Positions 34,320 to 43,857 of a stretch of DNA of 64,000 nucleotides are shown one piece after another. This DNA is from Oscillospiraceae bacterium. GTDB lineage: Bacteria > Bacillota > Clostridia > Oscillospirales > Acutalibacteraceae. Below the pieces are notes generated by a model that had not been told where the DNA came from, made no database searches, and saw nothing but the letters and a program-made list of their open reading frames with translations. Every line of letters starts with the position of its first letter. Position 1 is the stretch's first letter. The stretch lies in contig SVOI01000005.1 in NCBI GenBank assembly GCA_015066465.1, forward strand, positions 1 to 64,000, given 5' to 3'. The position numbers and the translations under genes were made by a program.

Positions 34320-34374
34320 TCTTTATTAGTAAGTCAATCCCCCTGCTTTTTTGCAAGGGGATATTTTAAAACAC
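34320..34374 (-). other. Short gap with a G/C-rich hairpin between the two FN3 genes
   Basis: On the minus strand CCCCTTGC and GCAGGGG pair around AAAAAA (about 34362-34341), but no T-run follows, so it is a weak or leaky terminator or an mRNA-stability hairpin. The intervening bases carry the GGACGG ribosome binding site for the downstream TTG start. Confidence 0.5.
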
Positions 34375-37041
34375 TCAGCAAGAAATACCTTCTTGATTAA
34401 AAGAACTGACACTATCCCCATTTACTGCTTTTACAGTATAAATATACTCAGTATTTACGATAATATCTGCATCCTTATACGTTGTATTTTCAACACCTTC
34501 AAGGCTACCTATCAAAGCCCAGTCTGTATACAAGGTTTTTCTGTAAATTTCATAACCTGATGCACCTTTTACTTCTCCAAAAACAAGTATGTTTGCACCC
34601 GATGTGTTTTCACACGAAATTAATTCTGGTGTGTACAAGCAAACTATTCTTTCAGTAGATTTAAAGCTTGATAAAGTTTTACTTTTAATAACACAAACCT
34701 TGTATTTATAGGTTACGCCTTCTTTTGCAGTTGTATCAAGGTATGTTAACGTTTTTGCATACACTGTTTTTAATGCTACGAAAGAATCCCATTTACCAGT
34801 TGCTTCATTAAACTCAGAACGATAAACCCTGTACTTTTCTGCACCTTTCACAGCGGTCCAATTTATCTTTACACCAGTTCCTTCATTTTCTACTGTTGCA
34901 TTTGTTATTTCTAAGTATATCGCTGTACTTGTTGCTTTTACTGAGCTCTTGCATTTTTTGTAAAGAGCTCTCACTTTATACTTATACTTTTCACCGCTTG
35001 TTACTTCTGAATCTATATATGTCAATGTTTTGGCATCAACTATCTTCACATCTTCAAATGATGACCATTTTTTAGCTGTTGCATCATATTCAGCACGATA
35101 AATCTTATATTGCTCGGCACCATTAATTGCCTTCCAGCTTATTTTAAGTCCTGTTGTGCTGTTCTTGACTTTTGCACTTGGTGTTGCAAGTATTATTCCT
35201 TTGTAATCAGAACTCTTTTTACACTCTGACAAAACCTTACCTTTATAAGCCTTTACCGTATAAGTATATTTCACGCCTTTTTTAACGTTGCTATCTGTAT
35301 AGCTTGTTCCACTCAATTTTGCTATATTCTTATACTTACTTTCACCCTCTGCTTTTCTGTATAATTTATAGCCATCAACTCCTGAAACGCTACTCCACTT
35401 TATTTTTATTGCACTTGTTGTATTTGTTACTTCACTTATTACAGGAGTTTTAAGTGTGCATTTTACAGACCAACCTGGTTTTACACAACCAGATACGTTT
35501 TTACCATTTTCGGATTTAAGCGTGTAGGTATACGTCTTTCCGGTTTTCACGTCAGTATCAGTAAAATAATTTTTTGTTGTTGTAGCAATCAACTTGAATT
35601 TACCTTCACTATTCAAGCGATAAACACGATATTTTGCAGCACCTGCTACTACATCCCAATTGAGTGTGATACCCTTGTTCATATCGCTTGATGTACTTTT
35701 AACTCTTGGAGCTGCAAGATAATTAATTGCATAAGCGTCATAAGAACTCCACGTATTATCTATATAAGCTCTTACTGCATAATAGTTTACAGCACCAGTT
35801 GTAGCACCTTTATCTACGTAACTTGTTGTTTTATTAGAAACAGTTTCTAATTCTGTCCAGACTGTTTCACCCTTAACCTTTCTTAAAATGCAATATTTTT
35901 GAGCACCTTTAACTTCTGCCCATTTAACCTTTACGCCATCAACGTGATTAGCTAAAGTAACCTTAGAAACTATTGCAACACATTTAATTTTTACTGCATC
36001 AGACTGAGCACTTGCACTTTCGCCTCTATAAACAATAACTGAATATTCGTAGGTAACACCACTTGTAACGTCCTTATCAGTTACTGCAAGCACGTCACCC
36101 TCTACCCGTTTCATTTCCATCCACACAGATTCGCCTGCTACTCTTTTCTGAATAGAAAAGGCAGTTGCGCCCTCGACCTTATCCCAGGCAATTCTGACAC
36201 CAGATTTTTCATTTGTTACTGTTATTTTTACAGCATCTATATAATTGAAGGATTTACCAATATACCAGCCATAATCCCCTGCCTGAGATTTGCCTCTTAC
36301 CGCATAGGTATACTTCGTGTTATTTTCTATATTTTCTGAGTCAGTATAAGTTAAGCCTGAAACTGTTGCTATTACTCTGAATTTAGAATCCTCGCCACCC
36401 TTACGATAAAGAAGATATTCAGTAGCACCTTTAATCTCATTCCAGTTTATTGTAATTGAATTTTTACCTGCAACAAATGAGGTAATTATACCAGCATCTA
36501 TTGTTGTAAAATCCTTGTACTCTTTAATTGTATCTGTTGATGAATAATCACCCGCAACAAACTCTACTGTTGTAAGTGGATAATTTTTATCTATAACCTC
36601 AAATGTGATATATGCAAATTCTTTGCCAGTATCACCTGTTTTGTAACCATTTGCACTTATGTAAGCAAAAGTATAAGCAGAATCATCATACTGAGCGTAG
36701 CCGTGAGTATGCATACCAGTAACAACCTCTGTTTTGTTACCATCTTCATCTGCTACCATTACAGGACCAGCATCCACAACTCTTAAAACATTCTTGTCAA
36801 ACTTAACAGTAACTAAAGCACCCGTTACTGTTATACCACTCGCAAGATTTATTTTAAAGGTTACCCTTCCATCCTTAAAAATAGGCTGACTCGCACTATT
36901 TGATGTTCCATCAGTAATAAGATAATCAGAAGCTCCTATATAAGAAGATGGCACCTCAACTGCAGAAGCCATTACCAAAAGAGCTGACAACATAGAGATT
37001 ATTGTCAAAGCAAACGTTAAAATTCTGAATGTTTTTTTCAT
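34375..37041 (-). CDS. Secreted cohesin-like protein with eight FN3-like repeats
   Basis: 888 residues. Signal peptide about 1-28 (MKKTFRILTFALTIISMLSA, ending ASAVEV). Cohesin-like domain about 45-190 (ALVTVKFDKNVLRVVDAGPV, DEDGNKTEVVTGMHTHG, AYITFEVIDKNYPLTTV), then eight FN3-like repeats of about 88 residues. Repeats 5-7 are almost the same as repeats 10-12 of the downstream neighbour (for example STTGLKISWKAIN in both, and SSVKATxTAIYL), pointing to recent duplication or gene conversion. The last repeat (TPELISCENTSG) has no match there. No cell-wall anchor motif is visible. A strong promoter precedes it and both genes are probably one transcript. Confidence 0.87.
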   Translation of the reverse strand: MKKTFRILTFALTIISMLSALLVMASAVEVPSSYIGASDYLITDGTSNSASQPIFKDGRVTFKINLASGITVTGALVTVKFDKNVLRVVDAGPVMVADEDGNKTEVVTGMHTHGYAQYDDSAYTFAYISANGYKTGDTGKEFAYITFEVIDKNYPLTTVEFVAGDYSSTDTIKEYKDFTTIDAGIITSFVAGKNSITINWNEIKGATEYLLYRKGGEDSKFRVIATVSGLTYTDSENIENNTKYTYAVRGKSQAGDYGWYIGKSFNYIDAVKITVTNEKSGVRIAWDKVEGATAFSIQKRVAGESVWMEMKRVEGDVLAVTDKDVTSGVTYEYSVIVYRGESASAQSDAVKIKCVAIVSKVTLANHVDGVKVKWAEVKGAQKYCILRKVKGETVWTELETVSNKTTSYVDKGATTGAVNYYAVRAYIDNTWSSYDAYAINYLAAPRVKSTSSDMNKGITLNWDVVAGAAKYRVYRLNSEGKFKLIATTTKNYFTDTDVKTGKTYTYTLKSENGKNVSGCVKPGWSVKCTLKTPVISEVTNTTSAIKIKWSSVSGVDGYKLYRKAEGESKYKNIAKLSGTSYTDSNVKKGVKYTYTVKAYKGKVLSECKKSSDYKGIILATPSAKVKNSTTGLKISWKAINGAEQYKIYRAEYDATAKKWSSFEDVKIVDAKTLTYIDSEVTSGEKYKYKVRALYKKCKSSVKATSTAIYLEITNATVENEGTGVKINWTAVKGAEKYRVYRSEFNEATGKWDSFVALKTVYAKTLTYLDTTAKEGVTYKYKVCVIKSKTLSSFKSTERIVCLYTPELISCENTSGANILVFGEVKGASGYEIYRKTLYTDWALIGSLEGVENTTYKDADIIVNTEYIYTVKAVNGDSVSSFNQEGISC

Positions 37042-37105
37042 TGTAAATTACCTTTCCTTACGTCTCTTTTTATATACATTTTATATAGCAAAATTATACA
37101 CAATA

Positions 37106-37134
37106 AATATATCACATATACTTTTTCAAGTCAA
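37106..37134 (-). promoter_or_regulatory. Promoter of the FN3 gene pair
   Basis: TTGACT (37134-37129), 17 bases, TATATT (37111-37106) on the minus strand, giving a leader of about 60 bases before 37041. Confidence 0.7.
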
Positions 37135-37223
37135 TGAAAGTAATAAAATATAGTGTTAAAAATATGTAAATAAATTCGATAAAATAAAAAGGAGTAGGAA
37201 AACCTACTCCTGAATTAATATTA

Positions 37224-37685
37224 TTAAACGTGAATACAATGCCTTACATAGAAAAGTAAATCTTCAGCTTCTCTTTTCAATGCTCTTTGTGAAACTGAAA
37301 TAACACAGTTAGCAGTACCGCCAGAAAGTGAAACTTCAGCTCTTAATGCATCAGTTGCTTTTTTCTGACTTCTGCCTTCGCCGAAAACAAGACAAATTAT
37401 ATTTTTAAATCTTAAGTCATTCTGACGGATAAACACTTTCATTGCAGGGGCAATATTACCAAAGCTTTCGTCAGTTGCTAAAATTACTGTTTCATAATCA
37501 TTCAAATCAACATCGTAACCTTTAAGGCGGATTGATGACGTTTTCTTAGTACCAAAACGATTCTGAATGAACGATTTTCTTGACAAATCACGAAGCTCAA
37601 GAACATCTATATCTTGTGAAGCACTCCTTGAACAGAGCTCTTTTACTTCACTGTCGTTTGAAAAATGAACGAGTAATGTTTTCAA
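37224..37685 (-). CDS. Flavodoxin-fold-like protein of unknown function
   Basis: About 153 residues, soluble alpha/beta protein. It starts KTLLVHFSNDSEVKEL and contains YETVILATDESFGNIAPAMK and FKNIICLVFGEGR, an order of strands and loops reminiscent of flavodoxin-like domains, but the phosphate loop is not the usual T/S-x-T-G-x-T, so FMN binding is unproven. It has a basic C-terminal segment. The likely start is TTG 37685, 5 bases after AGGGGGTG; the frame runs on upstream to 37763 without another ribosome binding site. Divergent from the metallophosphoesterase gene. Confidence 0.6.
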   Translation of the reverse strand: MKTLLVHFSNDSEVKELCSRSASQDIDVLELRDLSRKSFIQNRFGTKKTSSIRLKGYDVDLNDYETVILATDESFGNIAPAMKVFIRQNDLRFKNIICLVFGEGRSQKKATDALRAEVSLSGGTANCVISVSQRALKREAEDLLFYVRHCIHV

Positions 37686-37882
37686 CGAAACACCCCCTGT
37701 GAGAGATTGCACATCATATTGACAAGTAAATTCCTTTACAATACAACATCTTGAGTATAACACAAAGATTACTATTTGTAACCACTTTTTTCAAAATTTG
37801 ACAAATTTCTATTTTTTACACAAATAAAATTGTGCAGTTTTATGCAATTTGTTACAAAAACTGTTATTATTTTTCAATTATA

Positions 37883-37911
37883 TTGAATAAAAATTACATT
37901 TCTGCTACAAT
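37883..37911 (+). promoter_or_regulatory. Promoter of the metallophosphoesterase gene
   Basis: TTGAAT (37883-37888), 17 bases, TACAAT (37906-37911), about 57 bases before the ATG. Confidence 0.65.
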
Positions 37912-37968
37912 ATCTTGTAGTTGAGTAACATCAAATTACTCTTAATTCATTTTTAAGAAGGTATACTT

Positions 37969-39183
37969 ATGAGACCAATCAGAACTTTTATACATCAGAA
38001 TGGTATAAAGCTCTTACTTAACGCTGAAAAACCTCTTTACGATTTAACAAAAGGTAAGCTTGCAAAAAACAGATTTTTATCATCTGTTGAAGTAGAAGAT
38101 ATAGGCACATCTGTTAAAATTGTAAAAGAAACAAATAATGCAACTTATATTGCAAAATACAAAGAAGATGGAACTATTGACAACGGCGACTTCAAAATTC
38201 TTTTAACAACCGATATGCATCTTGATGAGGATTACGATTTAAACGACAAAACCTTTGACAGAATTTTTAAGCAAATCCGCGATAACAAGCCTGACCTTGT
38301 TATTTTCACTGGCGACTGTATTCAATCCAGATTCCAGCAGATAGATGCAATTCAATTTGCAGAGTGGATGGAAAAAATCGGTGTTTACTGGGCTTACGTT
38401 TTCGGTAATCACGAAGCAAGAGAAGAAAAAAGTTACTATAAATACCTTATTTTTAAAAGTCTTGTAGATTACCCACATTGCCTTTCAAAATTCGGTAATA
38501 AAGACCTTTTTGGTTTTGGTAACTTTATTATTAACATAATGAACTCAGAAACCGAGTTAAAGCACTCACTTTTCTTCTTTGATTCAGGTAGAGACGTTAT
38601 AGAAAGTCACGCACTTAACGACAACGTTCCTTTGGAATATGTTAATAGTTACGATTATATTAAGCCAGGTCAAATCCGTTGGTATGAAAACGAACTCAAA
38701 TCATTAAGAAACACTTACGGTGAAGTAAAGAACTCTCTTTATATGCATATTCCGATTCCAGAATATAAACAAATATTTAAGTTAGATGAAAATGGCGACT
38801 ATATGAGAGACGGAAACGGCGAACTTTTAAGAGAAGCCGACAAACAGCTTATTAAAAATGAAAATGCTGACATTCTCTACGGCAGAGCATTTGAAACTGT
38901 TGGTTGCTCAAAACACAACTCTGGTCTTTTCGAGAGCATGAAAAAGAATAATGCAGTTGCTATTTTCTCTGGTCATGACCATGTTAATGATATAGCTTTC
39001 AGACTCGAAAACATACTTCTTGTTTACGTTCAGTATGCAAGCTACAACGCTTACAACTTAGGTAACTACGAAGGTATTGTTTCTCTCCCTGAAAAAGACT
39101 GGCAACAGGGCGTTACAATTTCAACTGTTAAAAATGACGGCACAATTACACTTGAACAAAAAATGAATAACATTTACTTATAA
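37969..39183 (+). CDS. Calcineurin-like metallophosphoesterase
   Basis: 404-residue phosphoesterase. The first 70 residues are an unassigned domain. Metal motifs follow in family order: TTDMHLDEDY (D-x-H), IFTGDCIQS (GD), YVFGNHEARE (GNHE, near residue 145), MHIPIPEY and SGHDHVND (GH-D-H). There is no signal peptide, so it acts in the cytoplasm. Substrate unknown. The strong promoter and terminator around it show a single-gene transcript. Confidence 0.9.
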   Translation: MRPIRTFIHQNGIKLLLNAEKPLYDLTKGKLAKNRFLSSVEVEDIGTSVKIVKETNNATYIAKYKEDGTIDNGDFKILLTTDMHLDEDYDLNDKTFDRIFKQIRDNKPDLVIFTGDCIQSRFQQIDAIQFAEWMEKIGVYWAYVFGNHEAREEKSYYKYLIFKSLVDYPHCLSKFGNKDLFGFGNFIINIMNSETELKHSLFFFDSGRDVIESHALNDNVPLEYVNSYDYIKPGQIRWYENELKSLRNTYGEVKNSLYMHIPIPEYKQIFKLDENGDYMRDGNGELLREADKQLIKNENADILYGRAFETVGCSKHNSGLFESMKKNNAVAIFSGHDHVNDIAFRLENILLVYVQYASYNAYNLGNYEGIVSLPEKDWQQGVTISTVKNDGTITLEQKMNNIYL

Positions 39184-39191
39184 AAATCACA

Positions 39192-39232
39192 AACCCATCG
39201 GTAATTTTTTGGAATTACCGATGGGTTCTTTT
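39192..39232. terminator. Bidirectional terminator after the phosphoesterase gene
   Basis: A 15-bp perfect stem AACCCATCGGTAATT with its complement (39213-39227) and a TTTTGG loop, then CTTTT; the minus-strand gene ending at 39231 uses the same hairpin. Confidence 0.88.
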
Positions 39233-40316
39233 AAAATATCTCTTTCATTAACTTTTCTGTCATTTCTTCAATCACAGAAAAATCGGTTGCTCTTATATAA
39301 TAATCTTCGAGTCTGTCGTGAATTCCTTTTGCGACGGATATTTTTCTGACTGCTTCACTGAGCATTTCTTCCTGTGCCTTTTTGTTGAAATTTAAAGTTT
39401 CTTTCATTTCAGAAAGCGATTCCTTATTTAAAAATCTTGTAGCGTGTGTAACCTTTTCTTCGTTTATCAATGTTTTATGTGCCGAAGTTTCTGTAAAGAA
39501 ACACAGCTTCAATTCAGGTATAATCACGTGTTCAATTTTTGCAGTCGGGAATAATGGGCAGTAGCATTCATAAACAGTGCAGCCGTTATTCCTTGCATAT
39601 TCTGACACGTAATCCATAATAAATGGTGCACAAATTGAAAAATCATCTTTTATAGTTACTATTCTTTCAGAGAGAGCTACTATAGTGTCATATTGAAGCA
39701 CTACACCATCGGGTGAAATTGCACTTAAAAATCTTTTTTGTTTCTTGCCCTTTTCTGAATTTTTTCTTACTGGAATTTCTCTTTTACATAATCTTTCTGC
39801 ATAATTTTTAAGCTTTTCTCTGTCTGTAATTCCATCGCAATATCGCATATTTTCTAAAGATAGGCGTGAAGCCACCTGCATAAAATCTGCCGCTTTTCTG
39901 TGAAGCCTTTTATTCTCATCACTAAGATTTATAATTGCAGTTTTATATTCTTTTAAGTAGTTTTTATCCCACGCCTCACCTAAATTTACAATAAATTCAG
40001 TAACACCGGGATATGTTGCATCAAAAGTATGTGGTGACGTACCATCAACTATAGAAAAATTAATTTCTGGTGCTAAGACTACATCTAAAGAATTCGGGTC
40101 TGCGCTACAATATCCACGCTCTACAAAATAGCCTTTTCTTTCTAATTCTGAGGCAATTTTTTTCATAAGAGTAGATTTACCTGTACCGGGTCCACCTTTC
40201 AAGATGTAATGCTTTCCGTTATCCTTTGGGTCATACATCTCAGAAAAAAGTGAAACATATTTGCTTTTATTATTAGCACCAAAAAAGAATGAAACAGGTG
40301 TAATAGTCTTTGTCAT
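39231..40316 (-). CDS. P-loop ATPase of unknown function
   Basis: 361-residue cytoplasmic NTPase. Walker A is LKGGPGTGKSTLMKKIA near residues 40-56, after an opening FFFGANNKSKYVSLFSEMYD that is typical of a clostridial hypothetical ATPase family. YCSADPNSLDVVLAPEIN and IVDGTSPHTFDATYPGVTEF follow, and the second half is helical with basic patches. A second nucleotide-binding-like half is suggested by YDTIVALSERIVTIKDDF. The role is unknown. GGAGTG stands 7 bases before the ATG. A CGACGA...TCGTCG hairpin lies in the leader at about 40334-40355. Confidence 0.72.
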   Translation of the reverse strand: MTKTITPVSFFFGANNKSKYVSLFSEMYDPKDNGKHYILKGGPGTGKSTLMKKIASELERKGYFVERGYCSADPNSLDVVLAPEINFSIVDGTSPHTFDATYPGVTEFIVNLGEAWDKNYLKEYKTAIINLSDENKRLHRKAADFMQVASRLSLENMRYCDGITDREKLKNYAERLCKREIPVRKNSEKGKKQKRFLSAISPDGVVLQYDTIVALSERIVTIKDDFSICAPFIMDYVSEYARNNGCTVYECYCPLFPTAKIEHVIIPELKLCFFTETSAHKTLINEEKVTHATRFLNKESLSEMKETLNFNKKAQEEMLSEAVRKISVAKGIHDRLEDYYIRATDFSVIEEMTEKLMKEIF

Positions 40317-40534
40317 AACATCACTCCTATCGACGAGTTTTGTAATTCGTCGGGTTATAGAGTATATTATGTAGTTTACTAAGTTTTGGTTACAAGTTCA
40401 GTAACTCAGAATCAGTTTTTCAACAACAGCGTGAAAAAAACTCTCTCTTCGTGATGTTGTAATCCGAAAATTTTTATGGCACAATGTAAATAGAAAGAGG
40501 CGCTACTTTCAATATTTAAAAATGAGGTTTTATT

Positions 40535-41626
40535 ATGAGATTAAATATTGGTGATACAATAAAAAAATTAAGAAAAGAAAGAGAAATCACACAGGAAGAA
40601 TTTGCAGAGGTTTTAGGTGTTTCTTGTCAGTCGGTTTCTCGCTGGGAAAATAATTCTTGTTACCCTGACATTGAACTCATCCCAAATATTGCTACATTCT
40701 TTGGTATTTCTACCGACAAGCTTATGGGAATTGATGAAAATATAGAAAAAGAAAAAGTTAATAAATATCTCGATGAATTTCAAATTGCAATGAGCAAAGG
40801 TAATATTAATGAATGTATAGGTATTGCCCGTAAAGGTGTTGCAGAATTCCCGAATAATTATGAGCTTTTAAATAAGCTTATGTATGCTCTTTTTAGTTCA
40901 GGTGACGACGACGGAAATATACCTGAATGGGAAGAGAATATGGAAAAATATGATTCTGAAATCATTGCTCTTGGCGAAAGAATTATGAAATACTGTCCAG
41001 ATATAAATATCAAGCTTGAAGCCACATCCCGACTTGCTTTCCATCACATTCTGCATAACAGGAAAGCGCTCGGTAAACAAATTTATGAAAAATTCCCAAC
41101 AATGGAATATTGCAAAGAAAGACAAATATGGTGGGCTTTGGAAAAAGAAGAAAAACTCCCATTTTTAAGAAAGGCAATAAAACAAAGTTATGAATTTTTA
41201 AAATCATTTATCTGGCTTTTAGCTGATGCCGATGTCGTTGATGTAGAAACTGAATTTATAGCAATAAAGAAAATTTTTGAACTCGAAGAATTAATACTTG
41301 ACGGTAACCGTCCGCAAACCGACTGGGGTGATGTTTGGCTTAATTTCGATTTCGCTAAAAGATATGCCCTTATGGGAGATTATGATAACACTTTCAAGTA
41401 TTTAAAAATAGCAGTTGATAATGCTAAAGCTTTTGATAATCGTCCAGAAGAAGAAAAATACAATGCAGTCTTAGTTGGTGAAATCACAATAAAAAAGACT
41501 GACTTTGAAACATCGGATACTCGTCCTGTTACTGAAATTCTTCGTGATAAATGGCTCTTACACGATGAATTTGATAACATTCGTGACACAAAAGAATTCA
41601 AAGAAATTGTAAATACTTTAAATTAA
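40535..41626 (+). CDS. XRE-family regulator with helical C-terminal domain
   Basis: 363-residue transcriptional regulator. The N-terminal HTH_3 domain covers residues about 6-62 (IKKLRKEREITQEEFAEVLG, VSCQSVSRWENNSCYPDIEL). The remaining 280 residues are helical, TPR-like, with WALEKEEKLPFLRKAIKQ and FAKRYALMGDYDNTFKYLKI. Such proteins are common in Clostridia; the C-terminal domain probably binds a ligand or partner. Single gene; operator unknown. Confidence 0.88.
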   Translation: MRLNIGDTIKKLRKEREITQEEFAEVLGVSCQSVSRWENNSCYPDIELIPNIATFFGISTDKLMGIDENIEKEKVNKYLDEFQIAMSKGNINECIGIARKGVAEFPNNYELLNKLMYALFSSGDDDGNIPEWEENMEKYDSEIIALGERIMKYCPDINIKLEATSRLAFHHILHNRKALGKQIYEKFPTMEYCKERQIWWALEKEEKLPFLRKAIKQSYEFLKSFIWLLADADVVDVETEFIAIKKIFELEELILDGNRPQTDWGDVWLNFDFAKRYALMGDYDNTFKYLKIAVDNAKAFDNRPEEEKYNAVLVGEITIKKTDFETSDTRPVTEILRDKWLLHDEFDNIRDTKEFKEIVNTLN

Positions 41627-41637
41627 ATAATACTATA

Positions 41638-41680
41638 CCCCCTGCTACTTGCTACACGCAAATAACAGGGGGAGAATTTT
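41638..41680 (+). terminator. Terminator candidate after the XRE gene
   Basis: CCCCCTG and CAGGGGG (7 bp) pair around a 21-base loop that holds a small TTG/CAA stem, followed by AGAATTTTAATT. Weaker than the others because of the long loop. Confidence 0.6.
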
Positions 41681-41710
41681 AATTATATCTTGCCGACCGC
41701 AGGTCCCGAA

Positions 41711-41758
41711 ATTCTGCATTCTGAACTCTGCATTCTGCATTTTCGCAAAGCGAAATTA
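41711..41758. repeat. CTGCATT word repeat ending at a transporter stop codon
   Basis: The words ATTCTGCATTCTG and CTCTGCATTCTGCATT stand in near tandem, followed by TTTCGC AAA GCGAAA, a hairpin that overlaps the minus-strand stop codon (41756-41758). No second arm is seen. The layout is like the elements at 9412 and 20413 though the words differ. Confidence 0.55.
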
Positions 41759-43300
41759 TTTTTTTCTTGCTGCAATTTCTTTGACCATTTCTGCCTGACG
41801 TTTTTCTGTAATTGTGTAGAAGAACATTGGAACTGCGCAAGCGAACATACTGATTACACCTGAGAGAACAAGCATGTTCCAGAGTGTTTGTGCACCTTCC
41901 TGAGAAATAAAGCCTGTTTCAGCATCGATACCTGCAGCAGCGAAAGAAATAACACCTATAAATGCGCCAACTGCCATACCGATTTTATTGATAAGTGTCT
42001 GCATAGCAAAGCAGATACCCTCACCACGTTCGCCAGTTTTCCATTCGAGGTAATCAACAGTGTCACCAATCATAGCATAAGTAATAATGTTGTTAACACC
42101 CTGTGGAATACCAAGAAGAACGAGTGCAATAGCACAAACTACTAACTTCCAAGGAGCATCATAGCCTACAAAGTACATAACACCCATTACAAGACCACCG
42201 AAAATGTGAACTGCAATATAAGCCCATTTTTTTGTGAATTTCTTTGACATCCACGGAACGAGTAACGAAGCAACAAGTCCACCTGGTACTACAAGAAGTG
42301 TAATTACGCTATACATACCTTCGTTCTGAAGAACATACTTTGCAAAGTAAAGACCACCTGTATAGGTGTAAACCATTCTTGCACCACCAAGAATACCAGA
42401 AATAACAATTAAAAGAAGCTCTTTATTCTTAAAGAGAAGCTTTAAGTTGTGTCCAAGTGATGGTGGGTTGTCGTCTGCAGTAAATCTTTCTTTTGTATGC
42501 TTAAAGCCATAGAAGAACATTGGAACTGCTACTACAACAAGTACAACTGCTGCAATGAAATATGTCCATTTAAGAGTGTCAGCATTTGCAAGCTCCTGAC
42601 CCTTGATAACTGTACCAATAAAGCCCTGAGCAACTTCTGCTGTTACACCTTTGTCAGCCATAATCTGTTCAATATCATTTGCAGTGTATTTATATTTAGC
42701 AGTTACAGCATTTGTAATAATAGGAACAAAAACAGTAACAATACCAGCACCCAATGTGCAAAGAAGACGAGTAACTGTAAGAAGATTACCACGAACTACT
42801 GTATCGTTTGTCATACAGGTTGAAAGACCCCAGTATGGAACGTCTGCAACTGTATAAGCAACTGACCAGAGAACATAAATAATACCAACAATAACGAATG
42901 ATGTTGATGCTTTTGCCTGAAATATAGGTAAGAAGCAAGCGATTGTCATAATCGCAATAGGAATAGCCATCCATTTAAGATAAGGACGACATTTACCCCA
43001 CTTTGTTCTTGTTCTGTCAACAATACTACCCATAATAGGGTCGTTGAATGCGTCAAAAATACGTGTACCGAGCATTAAGTATGCAACTGCCATTGAACCT
43101 GCAACTGAACCGATTGTAACACCATCAGCACCGAAAAGAAGTGCATCTGTCAAGAAAATTGTTAAGTACGAACCGATAATTGTGCAAATAAAGTTCTGAC
43201 CAAAACCAGCAATACCATAAGCTAACGCTTCTTTTGGCTGAAGGTTTCCGTCATTTGGTGTTGTGCCGTAAACCTTATGAAGTAAATCATTGATTTTCAT
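41756..43300 (-). CDS. GPH-family sugar:cation symporter
   Basis: 514-residue membrane transporter with about 12 hydrophobic segments. The family signature is clear in the first loops: GTRIFDAFNDPIMGSIVDRT near residue 77 and KWGKCRPYLKW. It would carry a mono- or oligosaccharide or glycoside with Na+ or H+. GGGTG precedes the ATG. It lies 50 bases after the cyclophilin gene and is the last gene of a TetR-led operon that also encodes a dockerin protein, which suggests coupling of surface glycan capture to uptake. Confidence 0.92.
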   Translation of the reverse strand: MKINDLLHKVYGTTPNDGNLQPKEALAYGIAGFGQNFICTIIGSYLTIFLTDALLFGADGVTIGSVAGSMAVAYLMLGTRIFDAFNDPIMGSIVDRTRTKWGKCRPYLKWMAIPIAIMTIACFLPIFQAKASTSFVIVGIIYVLWSVAYTVADVPYWGLSTCMTNDTVVRGNLLTVTRLLCTLGAGIVTVFVPIITNAVTAKYKYTANDIEQIMADKGVTAEVAQGFIGTVIKGQELANADTLKWTYFIAAVVLVVVAVPMFFYGFKHTKERFTADDNPPSLGHNLKLLFKNKELLLIVISGILGGARMVYTYTGGLYFAKYVLQNEGMYSVITLLVVPGGLVASLLVPWMSKKFTKKWAYIAVHIFGGLVMGVMYFVGYDAPWKLVVCAIALVLLGIPQGVNNIITYAMIGDTVDYLEWKTGERGEGICFAMQTLINKIGMAVGAFIGVISFAAAGIDAETGFISQEGAQTLWNMLVLSGVISMFACAVPMFFYTITEKRQAEMVKEIAARKK

Positions 43301-43350
43301 TTCTTCACCCTTATTCTTTAAATTTTATTTTAATTGATTTCTCAATTTAA

Positions 43351-43842
43351 TTACTCAATAATTTCTGCTTTTTTCATTACAATTGGAGTAACTGGTGAAG
43401 AAAGCTCTCCGCCTCTCATCACTCTTTCAGTATTAAGAAAATCGTCAACTGTTTCCATACCTTCAATTACTTTACCAAAAGCTGCATATTGACCATCTAA
43501 AAATGTGCAGTCGCCATAGCAGATAAAGAACTGACTGCTTGCAGAGTTCGGATTCATACTTCTTGCCATTGAAATAACGCCACGAGTATGTGAAAGTGTA
43601 TTATTTACACCATTCATTTTGAATTCGCCTTTAATATTCTTTTCGCTACCACCACAGCCAGTGCCTTCTGGGTCACCACCCTGAGCCATAAAGTCCTCTA
43701 TAACTCTGTGGAATGTAAGACCGTCATAGAAACCTTCTTTTACGAGATTTTCAAAGTTTTCTACTGTGATTGGTGCATGTTCAGGGTAAAGCTCTATAAT
43801 AAAATCTTTACCATTTTCCATTGTTACTTTTACTTTAGACAT
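43351..43842 (-). CDS. Cyclophilin-type peptidyl-prolyl cis-trans isomerase
   Basis: 163-residue soluble cyclophilin without signal peptide. The catalytic region FHRVIEDFMAQGGDPEGTG near residue 42 and SQFFICYGDC near 99 are conserved (Arg, Phe, Gln of the active site). It should help proline isomerisation in the cytoplasm. GGGGT precedes the ATG. It sits 15 bases after the dockerin gene, so may be made together with it. Confidence 0.95.
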   Translation of the reverse strand: MSKVKVTMENGKDFIIELYPEHAPITVENFENLVKEGFYDGLTFHRVIEDFMAQGGDPEGTGCGGSEKNIKGEFKMNGVNNTLSHTRGVISMARSMNPNSASSQFFICYGDCTFLDGQYAAFGKVIEGMETVDDFLNTERVMRGGELSSPVTPIVMKKAEIIE

Positions 43843-43857
43843 ATCTTTTTACCCCTA

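Noticed and set aside
30559-37041. Repeats interpreted as a CRISPR or phage tail-fibre region
   Set aside because: The repeats are about 260 bp in-frame coding units of FN3-like domains; no spacer pattern and no phage genes.
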